Assembly: GCF_011777505.1 (NCBI RefSeq)
Contig: NZ_JAATJT010000001.1
Coordinates: forward strand, 1,240,001 to 1,304,000
Source of the DNA: Gaetbulibacter sp. S0825
Lineage (GTDB): Bacteria > Bacteroidota > Bacteroidia > Flavobacteriales > Flavobacteriaceae
DNA length: 64,000 nucleotides
Reading direction: 5' to 3'
Position 1 is the first letter of the stretch. Every line of letters starts with the position of its first letter. This document shows, piece after piece, positions 56,175-64,000 of the stretch. The notes beneath the pieces were generated by a model. The model was not told the origin of the DNA. It worked only from the letters and a program-made list of their open reading frames with translations, and did not search any database. A program made the translations under genes and the position numbers.

Positions 56175-56363
56175 CTATTTTGGTCGATGAAAGCAATAAA
56201 ATATTTCTATTTCATCATCATTTTCTTTTGAAACTTTTTGTTCTATAGGATGTTTTGGCAAATTGTCTTTGCCGTAAAATAGTATTGGTACTGGTAATAT
56301 TGCAGCCATCCCTATCATAAGTAATAATAGAAATAGACGCAAGAAGCGTTTAAATTTTTGCAT
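56175..56363 (-). CDS. small membrane protein of unknown function
   Basis: The protein has 62 residues: a basic start (MQKFKRFLRLF), one membrane helix (LLLLMIGMAAILPVPILFY), and an acidic polar tail ending EIEIFYCFHRPK. It is a plausible real small gene on the same strand as its neighbours, 209 bases upstream of the EEISYGQH protein. No family is recognised and the role is unknown. Confidence 0.55.
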   Translation of the reverse strand: MQKFKRFLRLFLLLLMIGMAAILPVPILFYGKDNLPKHPIEQKVSKENDDEIEIFYCFHRPK

Positions 56364-56437
56364 AGGTTTATTTATAAAAATGATACAATATCTACAACCA
56401 AGGTTTTGGTGTAGAATACATTAGAAATAAAAAGTGA

Positions 56438-56797
56438 TTAACCTATGAGTGTGTCGTCTTTAGAAAGAGAAGACTGAAGTATGATTTTTAGATAGTTGGT
56501 TTTTGTTGGGATGTTTAAATTATTTTGCTGCTTGTATTGTGAAGCAAACAGACTTTTATGGTGCGTTAAGCAGCACTTAAAATCAAAAAATGTAAAGTTG
56601 TTTTCAAGGATGCTATGTGCCTTTCTATGATTTAAATGATACGAATTTTCGTTTGAAGACTTTTCAATATCACCTATAATCCAAGATGAATTAAATGTAT
56701 TTCCAGTTGGTAAAAAGCCATCGGCCTGAAATGTTAGGCAACAAGCAATAAGGGTAAAACTTAAAAAAAGAGGTGTAATCCGTTTTGAAATTCGCAT
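56438..56797 (-). CDS. putative small lipoprotein with paired cysteines, unknown function
   Basis: This 119-residue protein starts MRISKRITPLFLSFTLIACCLTF. LIAC is a fair lipobox with Cys19 as the lipidation site. The mature part holds FDFKCCLTHH near residue 74, a cluster of Cys and His that could bind metal. I recognise no family. It stands alone, with a bidirectional terminator to its right and a small gene to its left. Reality of the gene is likely but not proven. Confidence 0.5.
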   Translation of the reverse strand: MRISKRITPLFLSFTLIACCLTFQADGFLPTGNTFNSSWIIGDIEKSSNENSYHLNHRKAHSILENNFTFFDFKCCLTHHKSLFASQYKQQNNLNIPTKTNYLKIILQSSLSKDDTLIG

Positions 56798-56897
56798 GTT
56801 TAAATATACACTTTTTATGATTGATTTTTCATGCTAAATCTATAAATATATCTTAAAATTATGGATGTAAAATCTGTTTGCCTAAAGCCATAAAAGA

Positions 56898-56955
56898 TAA
56901 AAGCAACAAATAACAACTACTATATGTTTTATGAGTTATTATTTGTTGCTTTTTA
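56898..56955 (-). terminator. bidirectional terminator after the tricorn-like protease gene
   Basis: AGCAACAAATAA (56902-56913) and TTATTTGTTGCT (56939-56950) form a 12-bp stem extended by A-T pairs, with a 25-base loop. Leftwards it is followed by TTTTATCTTTT; rightwards by TTTTTAATAG. It lies 24 bases after the protease stop at 56979. Confidence 0.85.
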
Positions 56956-56978
56956 ATAGTTAACATTATAAAAATGAC

Positions 56979-59900
56979 TTAGTCATTCTTAAAAGACTTG
57001 TCTGGATATGGCGGAACTGGTGGTACTTTTCTAGGATCTTTCGCAATTAACTCTTTAAGATGTTTAATAGCAGCCTCCAGTTGTGCGTCTTTACCATTAA
57101 AAGTAGCATGAGGTAAGTTATCTACTTCAATGTCTGGAACAAAACCATGTCCTTCTATGAGCCATTCGCCATTATCTCCATAAACACCCATCATTGGTGC
57201 TCTGGCTAATCCATTGTCACTAAGTCTATTGGCGCTACTTAACCAAATTTCACCTCCCCAAGTACGCATGCCTATGGCTGTTCCCAATCCTAGTTTTTTA
57301 AAGCCATCTGCAAAAGCTTCACCATCAGAGGCTGTGTTTTCATCAACTAAAATAACAATATGGCCTCTAAAGGCGTATTGCATGTTCCAGTATGGCTTCC
57401 CTGAACGTGATTTCCAATACATCCATGCTTTACGTAATAGTTTTTCAAGGATAAAACTTTCTATATTTCCACCTCTGTTATGACGTACATCTATAATTAA
57501 ACCAGGTCTGTCAAAAACAGGGTAAAACTCTCTATACCACTGGTTAATATCGTTGGCTCCCATTGCTTGAAGGTGTACATAACCAATGTTGTTATTACTT
57601 TCTTTTTCAGTGATTAAGCGTCGAGAATATTCCCAATCTTTATAACGTAAACTATACATGCTACCAATAGGCTCAACAATAATATCTCTGCTTGTAGAAG
57701 CACGTTTGACTTTAAGTTTTACTTGTTTACCTATTTGATTTCTTATGAGTTCACCTATATCTAATGATTCTAATGATGGTTTGCCATTAACATGTGTAAT
57801 CACATCACCAACTCTTACATCTAAATAAGGGTCATCTAGAGGTGATTTAGTATCAGGGTAATCAGGATCAGCTTTGTATATATAATCTATACGATAACCT
57901 TTATTTGCATTGTCTCTACTAAAACGAGCTCCTAGATTCGCAATAGGAATATTAGCATTATCACTTCTGGTATCACCACCTCTTACACTTGTATGTAAGG
58001 CAGAAAGCTCTCCAACAAATCGACCAATAAGATCGGATAATTCATTTCTAGTAGTTACACGATCTACTAAAGGATAGTATTTGTCATGCATTTTTTTCCA
58101 GTTAACGCCATGCATATTTTTATCGTAAAAATAATCGCGCTCCATACGCCAAGCGTCAGTGAAAATTTGTTTCCAATCTTCTAAAGGTGTAATAGCAAAT
58201 TTCCAACCGCTTAAATCTATTTTACTGTCGTTTAATCCATTAACTTTTCCTGTGCCAGCATTTACCATGTAAAAGTTATTTCCTCTACTTGCTAGCAACT
58301 TTTTACCATTTCCAGTTAATTGGTAATTATTAATACGCTCAAGCATGGTATTTACTTTAACGTCTTCGTTTCCAATTTTTACTACTGCTAGATTTGTTTG
58401 AGAATTGGCACCCGTTGTACTTGATAAAAAGTATAAAGCCTTGTCATTAACTTCTAGATTTCTATAATTTCCGGGAGCCACTGGTACTTCTTCAAGACGT
58501 TCTAGAATACCATCTTTATCAATTTTAATAGATACAGGTTCTTTTGAATCGTCTTTTTTTGCTTCAGAAACTAATTCATTATGTTCTCTAAAAGGAGATC
58601 GTGTTCCTTTTTGTAACGCTATATGATATATTTTCTCACTAATATCAAAATAAGGCTCTGGTTGTCTTGGTCCCCAAGGTGATCCAACGATTGTTCTAAA
58701 ATTTCTATCTGAAATAAAGTAAATAAACTTGCCATCTGGACTCCATTTTGGATTTACACTATTGGCACGATCGGTTGTGATTGGGAATGTGTCATTGGTG
58801 TCTAAACCATGTAAAAATACTTGCGCCATGGTATTATCGGCAACTTGTACAAACGCTAGCCATTTGCTATCTGGAGACCATGAGAAATCGTAAATGCCTT
58901 CTTCGTTGGTTGATATTTTTTTGCTTTTTCCGTTGGCGAGATTAAGAATAAACATGTTGTTTTCTAAATCATTGTAAGCAAGCCATTTTCCATCAGGAGA
59001 AGGTATTCCTTCAAACCTTAACACTTTGCCATCTTTAGTTATGGGTTGTGGTTTGCCTTCGCCTTGAGCATTTATTTTTACAAATTCAAATTCACCACTT
59101 TCATCAGATAAGGTGTAAATACTTTTCCCATCAGCTGAAAACGTAGCGTCTCTATATCTTACATCTTTTTGATGCGTAAATTCTAAAAATCTTCCTGACT
59201 TTACAGGTGCAATAAAAGCACGTCCTCTTGCTGTAATAACAATACGCTCACCTTTGGAATCTGTAGAAACAGATGTGATATATCTCGAAGGGTTTTCAAC
59301 CCAGTTCTCTCTAAGTTGGTCTAAATCGGATTGTAACTTTATGTTTATTTTTTTTGTTGAATTTGATGAGACATTATAATGCCAAATATCAGCACCCATT
59401 TGGTAAACAAAATTCCCATTGTTTTGTTTTGCATAGCGAACATCAAAACCTTCATGTTTGGTATGTTGTTTTAAGTCACCACCATTTTCGTCCATAGACC
59501 AGATATTCATAGTGCCATCTCTATCTGTAATAAAATACACACGATTATTGTACCACATAGGGTGATGACTTCCTCCAGCAAAATCTGTAGTTAATTTTAC
59601 AGCTTCTTTACTTCCATTAGTAAACTTCCAAATCTGTCTAGCGGTTCCACCTTTATAACGCTTAGTCACGTTGCCATGATAAGAAGGGCGAACAAAAAAC
59701 ACGGTATTCCCAGATGCATTATAAGTTGCTTCACTCGCTTGATGTAGAGGCACTCTGTTTTTATCTTTAGTTTTTGGGTTAATGGTTACTAACTGTCTAT
59801 CTGGTAATGTTGCAAAAGCTCTAGTGTCGTAAACAACTTCGCCATTTGGAGTCCAAGTATTAACTAAAGATGCATCACTTTCGTAAGTCCATCGCATTGG

Positions 59901-60218
59901 TAATCCACCAGTAATTGGCATAGTGTAAACCTCTATTGGACCTTCATAGCTTGCTGAAAATGCAATGGTTTTTCCGTCTGGAGAAATAGCTGGATTAAAC
60001 TCTTCCTCAGCATGTGTGGTTAATCTTTGTGCAAGTCCACCGTTTAAAGGAACGCTCCACAAATCACCTTCAGCACTAAAAATTACTGTATTTCCATGAA
60101 CAGTAGGAGTACGATAATAGCCTTCAAATCCTTGTGAAAAGACTAAAGTTGAAGAAAAAAATAAAACAAAAAAGAGTAAAAAGAGATGCAACTTGGAAAT
60201 GCGAGTTTTAGAATACAT
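56979..60218 (-). CDS. tricorn-like S41 protease
   Basis: This 1079-residue protein has a signal peptide (cleavage near VFSQ), so it works outside the cytoplasm, unlike archaeal tricorn. Order: beta-propeller repeats with PD40/WD40-like blades (about 35-560, ISPDGKTIAFSAS, SPDGKWLAYND, WSPDSKWLAFV), a tricorn C1 domain (about 690-750, with catalytic-type His742 in SALHTSVRGG), a PDZ domain (about 770-860), then the S41 core with nucleophile Ser964 in ENTASDGEAFADG. It probably degrades peptides or protein. It lies 96 bases after the TonB receptor, read in the same direction. Confidence 0.92.
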   Translation of the reverse strand: MYSKTRISKLHLFLLFFVLFFSSTLVFSQGFEGYYRTPTVHGNTVIFSAEGDLWSVPLNGGLAQRLTTHAEEEFNPAISPDGKTIAFSASYEGPIEVYTMPITGGLPMRWTYESDASLVNTWTPNGEVVYDTRAFATLPDRQLVTINPKTKDKNRVPLHQASEATYNASGNTVFFVRPSYHGNVTKRYKGGTARQIWKFTNGSKEAVKLTTDFAGGSHHPMWYNNRVYFITDRDGTMNIWSMDENGGDLKQHTKHEGFDVRYAKQNNGNFVYQMGADIWHYNVSSNSTKKINIKLQSDLDQLRENWVENPSRYITSVSTDSKGERIVITARGRAFIAPVKSGRFLEFTHQKDVRYRDATFSADGKSIYTLSDESGEFEFVKINAQGEGKPQPITKDGKVLRFEGIPSPDGKWLAYNDLENNMFILNLANGKSKKISTNEEGIYDFSWSPDSKWLAFVQVADNTMAQVFLHGLDTNDTFPITTDRANSVNPKWSPDGKFIYFISDRNFRTIVGSPWGPRQPEPYFDISEKIYHIALQKGTRSPFREHNELVSEAKKDDSKEPVSIKIDKDGILERLEEVPVAPGNYRNLEVNDKALYFLSSTTGANSQTNLAVVKIGNEDVKVNTMLERINNYQLTGNGKKLLASRGNNFYMVNAGTGKVNGLNDSKIDLSGWKFAITPLEDWKQIFTDAWRMERDYFYDKNMHGVNWKKMHDKYYPLVDRVTTRNELSDLIGRFVGELSALHTSVRGGDTRSDNANIPIANLGARFSRDNANKGYRIDYIYKADPDYPDTKSPLDDPYLDVRVGDVITHVNGKPSLESLDIGELIRNQIGKQVKLKVKRASTSRDIIVEPIGSMYSLRYKDWEYSRRLITEKESNNNIGYVHLQAMGANDINQWYREFYPVFDRPGLIIDVRHNRGGNIESFILEKLLRKAWMYWKSRSGKPYWNMQYAFRGHIVILVDENTASDGEAFADGFKKLGLGTAIGMRTWGGEIWLSSANRLSDNGLARAPMMGVYGDNGEWLIEGHGFVPDIEVDNLPHATFNGKDAQLEAAIKHLKELIAKDPRKVPPVPPYPDKSFKND

Positions 60219-60314
60219 ACAATAGTTTTTTTAAAAATTAAATAATTGTAGTAGTTAAATTCACATAAACTAAAGGCAAGCTAATTTAGTTTATTTTAAA
60301 TGAATTTCAAAGTA

Positions 60315-62627
60315 TCAAAAACGTAGTCTAAAACTAAAATTTGGAGTAATTCCGAGAGATAAATTTTCTACTTTAGAGATAGTGTCTTCATCATTAATAA
60401 TGTAGTAGCTGTTAATAGTATTCTTCTTATTAAGTAAATTCCATAATGAGAAACCTGCAATTGCAATGGTATTATCTGCGACTTTAAAAGTATAAGTAGT
60501 CGAGAAGTCGGTTCTTAAATAATCTTCAATATTGCTGCTATTTGGAGAAGCATAATTTATAGTGCCACCAGTAGAAGGGTTGTTGGCCTCTGGTTTAGTA
60601 TATGGTTTGCCTGTTCGCCAGTTAAAACCTAAAGCAAACTTAAATTTGTTAATGGTATAAGTACCCGCAAAAGTCAGTGCATGTGTGACATCAATATTAT
60701 TAGGAAAAGAATTGCCAAGGTTTAAGTTTTTAAACTCATAGTCATTTTTACTGTACGAGTAACTTAACCAAACACTCGTATCGTCATATTGTTTATTGAT
60801 TAAAAAATCTAAGCCTCTTATTTTATAATTACCAATAGCATTTACAAATTGGTATTGGTTTTGAAACCCTTGACTTCTAGTGGTAATACCATCAACTTTT
60901 TTAATGTACGCCTCTGCGCTAAGTAATAGCCCATTTTTATTGTATCTAATTCCAGTAGAAAGTTGTTTGCTTTTTATAATAGGAATTGTGTGGTCATTAG
61001 ATAATACCCATCGACGCTTTTCAATTCCTAAAAAGTCATTTTGTAAATCAATTATTTGTGAGGTAGTTTGACTTTTTATTTCACCTAGAATTTCAAACCT
61101 AAAATTGCTTAAAAACCTTTGATTGAAACTAAAACGAGGTTCTATATGTGTTTTGGAGAATTTCTCAAAATAATTACCTCGAACACCAATTTTTAGTTTG
61201 GTGCTTTGTGAATTTGAAGCAACATGTAGCTCGCTATAAAGCGAATGTGTTCGCATTACTTCTTTAATATAACTTCTAAAAACAGGATTATTAACATCTT
61301 CCAAATTGCTTACACCAACTTCAGAAAATTGATAACCACTTTTTAGTTTTAAATTATCACTAAACTGATAATTTAATTTGGTTTTAATGCCATTGTCATA
61401 CACTTGGTTTTCTTGTATAAGACGTTGGTTGTTAATAAGGTCAAAATTAGTAGCATCTAAATTATATTTAGATACATAAGCTTGAATGGATGTGGATAAA
61501 TTCGAGCTCCAGTCTTTTGTGTAATCTACTGAGGCTGCCAAATTACTTTGTGTAAGATTACTATTTAACTCTTCGTCAACATCATTAACTCTAGATTGTT
61601 CCTTGTAGTTTAAACTGTTAAAGACATTTAGAAAATTAGCTCTTATTTTGTCTTTCTTAGATAGGTCATAAAGAAATTTTAATGTGGTATCGTAAAAATA
61701 GAAACGTTCATCTTTGGATACAGAACTATTATTTTGATTATTAGTGAGGTCCGAATCTTGAAAAATACGTTTAAAATATTGATCGTATGTGGGTGTTTCA
61801 ATTAAATCGGTTAAGGAACGTCGCGCCGAAAGTTGAATTTCCGTTTTTTTACTTAAAGGCACTTTGGCATATGCATCACCGTTAATAAGATTGAAACCAC
61901 CGCCACCAGATGCTTTTTTGCTAATGTTATTTGAAGATTGCATGTCAATAACACTAGACACACCATCTCCATACATGGCGCTTGTGCCATTTTTAGATAC
62001 ACTAACGGTTTCTGTCAAGTAAGGGTTAAAAGCAGAGATTAAACCAAAAAAGTGCCCAGATTGATACATTTTTATACCATCCCAAAGCATGAGGTTTTGG
62101 TCATGAGTACCACCACGAATATTGACGTTAGATACACGTTCGTCTACACTAATAATTCCAGGGAGTGATTGTATGGTTTGTAACACATCAGGTTCTATAA
62201 GTCCTGGTAAAATTCCAAAAGATTCAGGTTCGATATTTGTAGAACCATCATTGTTTAACGAAATACCTTTGGTTAAATAATTACTTATGACGACTTCTTC
62301 TAAATATTGTGTTTTAAAAGATTTTGATGGTTTTAGTGCTTCCTTTTTTATAATTAAAATTTTATTACCTAATGTTTCAAAAGAAAGATTTGTATTGGCT
62401 GTAATATAATCTAATACTTCAGTAAGAGATAATCCAGAAGGAGGTAAAATAATGGCTTCACCTTTTATGTTAGCATCAGCATAAGAAAAAGTAACGTTAT
62501 GTTTTGTTTCTATTTGCTTTAAAAAATCTACAAGAGGAATTGTTTCTTTATTAATTTGAGCAGTAACCGTCAAAGAACTAAAGAAAAATAAAACAATGTA
62601 TAGAAAACTTAAAGTTGTTCTAGTCAC
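60315..62627 (-). CDS. TonB-dependent receptor with STN signalling domain
   Basis: This 770-residue outer-membrane protein has a signal peptide. An STN domain (about 25-90, IPLVDFLKQIETKHNVTFSYADANIKG) talks to the FecR anti-sigma factor. The plug (about 115-225, DVLQTIQSLPGIISVDERVSNVNIRGGTHDQNLMLWDG) is complete, and the barrel ends SLGITPNFSFRLRF. STN-bearing receptors signal substrate binding to an ECF sigma factor in other bacteria. No SusD partner is present. It overlaps the FecR gene by 8 bases. Confidence 0.93.
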   Translation of the reverse strand: MTRTTLSFLYIVLFFFSSLTVTAQINKETIPLVDFLKQIETKHNVTFSYADANIKGEAIILPPSGLSLTEVLDYITANTNLSFETLGNKILIIKKEALKPSKSFKTQYLEEVVISNYLTKGISLNNDGSTNIEPESFGILPGLIEPDVLQTIQSLPGIISVDERVSNVNIRGGTHDQNLMLWDGIKMYQSGHFFGLISAFNPYLTETVSVSKNGTSAMYGDGVSSVIDMQSSNNISKKASGGGGFNLINGDAYAKVPLSKKTEIQLSARRSLTDLIETPTYDQYFKRIFQDSDLTNNQNNSSVSKDERFYFYDTTLKFLYDLSKKDKIRANFLNVFNSLNYKEQSRVNDVDEELNSNLTQSNLAASVDYTKDWSSNLSTSIQAYVSKYNLDATNFDLINNQRLIQENQVYDNGIKTKLNYQFSDNLKLKSGYQFSEVGVSNLEDVNNPVFRSYIKEVMRTHSLYSELHVASNSQSTKLKIGVRGNYFEKFSKTHIEPRFSFNQRFLSNFRFEILGEIKSQTTSQIIDLQNDFLGIEKRRWVLSNDHTIPIIKSKQLSTGIRYNKNGLLLSAEAYIKKVDGITTRSQGFQNQYQFVNAIGNYKIRGLDFLINKQYDDTSVWLSYSYSKNDYEFKNLNLGNSFPNNIDVTHALTFAGTYTINKFKFALGFNWRTGKPYTKPEANNPSTGGTINYASPNSSNIEDYLRTDFSTTYTFKVADNTIAIAGFSLWNLLNKKNTINSYYIINDEDTISKVENLSLGITPNFSFRLRF

Positions 62628-63522
62628 GTGATAATTCTATGGAGGTTTTATTTTTAAAATTATACTTTACATCTAAAGGTAAAGTTATAGATTTTAAAGC
62701 CAATTCTATATTGTTATGGCTAAAACTTCCTGTGAATAATTGTTTTATATCTACATTTTGAGGGTTTATAGACACATTGTATTGCCTTTCGAATTCACGA
62801 ACTACGTACTCGAAAGGCATACTTTTAAAGTAGCTTTCATTATTAATCCAAGAAGGATGTAATGAGGTTTCTTTTTCTCTAGCAATTAATTTCCCATCAA
62901 TTTTTAAAAAGCTATTTCCTGGTTTAAGTATTACAATGTCACTATTATGTGTTACTTTAACGGAGCCTTCGTAGCAAATTACTTCAAAATAATCATCACG
63001 TTGCTTTACGTTAAATTCTGTTCCTAAAACGGTAACCATACCGTGTTTTGTTTTTACATTAAAAGTTGCTCCTTTTGCTACCTTAAAAAACGCTTCACCT
63101 TCTAAAGTTACATCACGATTTTTATCCCAACGACTTTCATTAAACACTAATGTTGACATAGCATTTAGCGATACATTTGAAGCATCAGGCAACTCAATAG
63201 TTGTTTTTTGAGCTGCAAGTGTGGCAAAATTTGTATCCAATGTAGTTGTATAATAATACACCGAAAAAGAAATAGCCAAAATAGCAGCTATTCTTAAAAT
63301 TGGACGTAACAAATGAGTTTTGGATTCTTTTTTAGACGTATTAATATTTTGTAACGCAGCATTAAGCTCTTCATGAACATTGTATTCAGGAGCTTTAAAC
63401 CGTGTAAGGTTATTAGATAGTGTTGTTAATTCCTTATAGTCTTCAAGTTTTTTAAATGCTTCAAGTTCTTGAGGGTTTAACTCGTTATCTAACCATTTCT
63501 TTATTAAATCTTTGCGTTCCAT
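62620..63522 (-). CDS. FecR-family anti-sigma factor / transmembrane sensor
   Basis: This 300-residue protein has a short cytoplasmic N-terminus (MERKDLIKKWLDNELNPQELEAFKKL) that would bind the sigma factor, one membrane helix (75-91, ILRIAAILAISFSVYYY), a periplasmic FecR domain (about 110-200, IELPDASNVSLNAMSTL and GEAFFKVAKGATFNVKTKHGMVTVLGTEFNV), and a DUF4974-type C-terminal domain with MPFEYVVREFERQYNVSI. It lies 53 bases after the sigma gene and overlaps the receptor gene, as in classic fecIRA-type sets. Confidence 0.94.
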   Translation of the reverse strand: MERKDLIKKWLDNELNPQELEAFKKLEDYKELTTLSNNLTRFKAPEYNVHEELNAALQNINTSKKESKTHLLRPILRIAAILAISFSVYYYTTTLDTNFATLAAQKTTIELPDASNVSLNAMSTLVFNESRWDKNRDVTLEGEAFFKVAKGATFNVKTKHGMVTVLGTEFNVKQRDDYFEVICYEGSVKVTHNSDIVILKPGNSFLKIDGKLIAREKETSLHPSWINNESYFKSMPFEYVVREFERQYNVSINPQNVDIKQLFTGSFSHNNIELALKSITLPLDVKYNFKNKTSIELSRD

Positions 63523-63575
63523 ACTATTAATTACACCTATATAACAATCTACTTTTAAAAACTCCTACCTTAGTT

Positions 63576-64000
63576 TTAAATTTCTTTTATATCTTCTCTT
63601 AATTTTTTTAGTGCACCATATATTCGTTTCTCGACAGCTTTTTGAGAAATATCTAAAAGCAAAGCAATTTCTTTATGCTTTTTGCCCTCAATTCTATTAA
63701 GTAAAAAAGCAGTGCGTTGAGCTTCAGTTAAATTGCCAACAGCTTTTTGGAGCTTATCCATATATTCATTTCCTTCCAGAATAAATTCGGGAGTTTCATT
63801 GGTATGGGTTTTGGGTTTCGTTTTTTGATATTTCAAAACCACTTTTTGATGTGATGCTTCATTCAGCATTAAATTATTAGCCACTGTAAATAAAAAAGAT
63901 TTTGCTTTACCTGGAGTTATTTTACCACAATGTTCCCAAAGTTTAATAAATGCTTCTTGCACTTTATCTTTAGGATTAAAATGCTCCCCAAATTTATAAT
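63576..64000 (-). CDS. ECF sigma factor (FecI-like), N-terminus cut by the window edge
   Basis: The frame is open for 140 codons from the stop at 63576 to the edge and continues beyond it. Region 2 reads DKVQEAFIKLWEHCGKITPGKAKSFLFTVANNLMLNE. A helix-turn-helix region 4 follows, LTEAQRTAFLLNRIEGKKHKEIALLLDISQKAVEKRIYGALKKLRED. A GTG at 63962 is not a start because the frame and homology run past it (FGEHFNPKDK upstream). The factor would direct transcription of this operon or a TonB-linked regulon in response to the receptor. Confidence 0.93.
   Translation of the reverse strand, partial: YKFGEHFNPKDKVQEAFIKLWEHCGKITPGKAKSFLFTVANNLMLNEASHQKVVLKYQKTKPKTHTNETPEFILEGNEYMDKLQKAVGNLTEAQRTAFLLNRIEGKKHKEIALLLDISQKAVEKRIYGALKKLREDIKEI

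Overview
The window is a 64 kb stretch of AT-rich chromosome from a member of the Bacteroidota, most probably a marine Flavobacteriaceae. The evidence is two SusC/SusD outer-membrane pairs, an ECF sigma/FecR/TonB-receptor signalling operon with a tricorn-type protease, bL17 with a long Lys/Ala-rich tail, rpsD and rpsN of the zinc-free type, a TTTG-N19-TAnnTTTG promoter in front of rpsL, and almost no Shine-Dalgarno sequences. No rRNA, tRNA, CRISPR array, phage or insertion sequence was seen, and the genes look like core, vertically inherited ones.

Layout. 0-14.6 kb: the 5' part of a large alpha-2-macroglobulin family gene, a TPR protein, the muropeptide ligase mpl, a secreted alpha/beta hydrolase, and a tight minus-strand operon (DUF1569 protein, PaiB-like flavin-binding protein, LysM-amidase, VOC protein, membrane-linked methyltransferase) that ends in an in-frame scrap of a second VOC gene. 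Then come radC, a deacetylase-like protein and a YjjG-type HAD phosphatase, a secreted protein, rarA, a rhomboid protease and rlmB. 14.6-26 kb: two tandem susC-susD pairs without any enzyme or regulator, plus a small Omp85-type protein. 26.1-43.4 kb: the joined str, S10, spc and alpha ribosomal operons (rpsL to rplQ), including two short genes (rpmD, rpmJ), ending in a strong terminator. 43.4-47.4 kb: carA, eno and gltA, each with its own terminator.

47.4-55.1 kb has an arginine theme: an arginase-family protein, an M20 peptidase, the citrulline/arginine-type hydrolase ctlX, a TPR histidine kinase and argS. Palindromes sit just upstream of ctlX and inside the argS promoter region. 55.1-56.9 kb holds three uncharacterised genes; one is a multi-pass membrane protein whose reading frame stays open 59 codons upstream of its first ATG. 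57-64 kb is an operon read leftwards: ECF sigma factor (cut by the window end), FecR anti-sigma factor, TonB receptor with an STN signalling domain, and a tricorn-like S41 protease.

The most useful new leads are not whole new gene systems but overlooked structure: an RNA hairpin between rpsJ and rplC and another in front of rpsD, the shared promoter/leader and signal-peptide repeat of the two susC genes, the VOC gene remnant, the start-less extension of the EEISYGQH membrane protein, and the coupling of a cell-surface signalling cassette to a tricorn protease.
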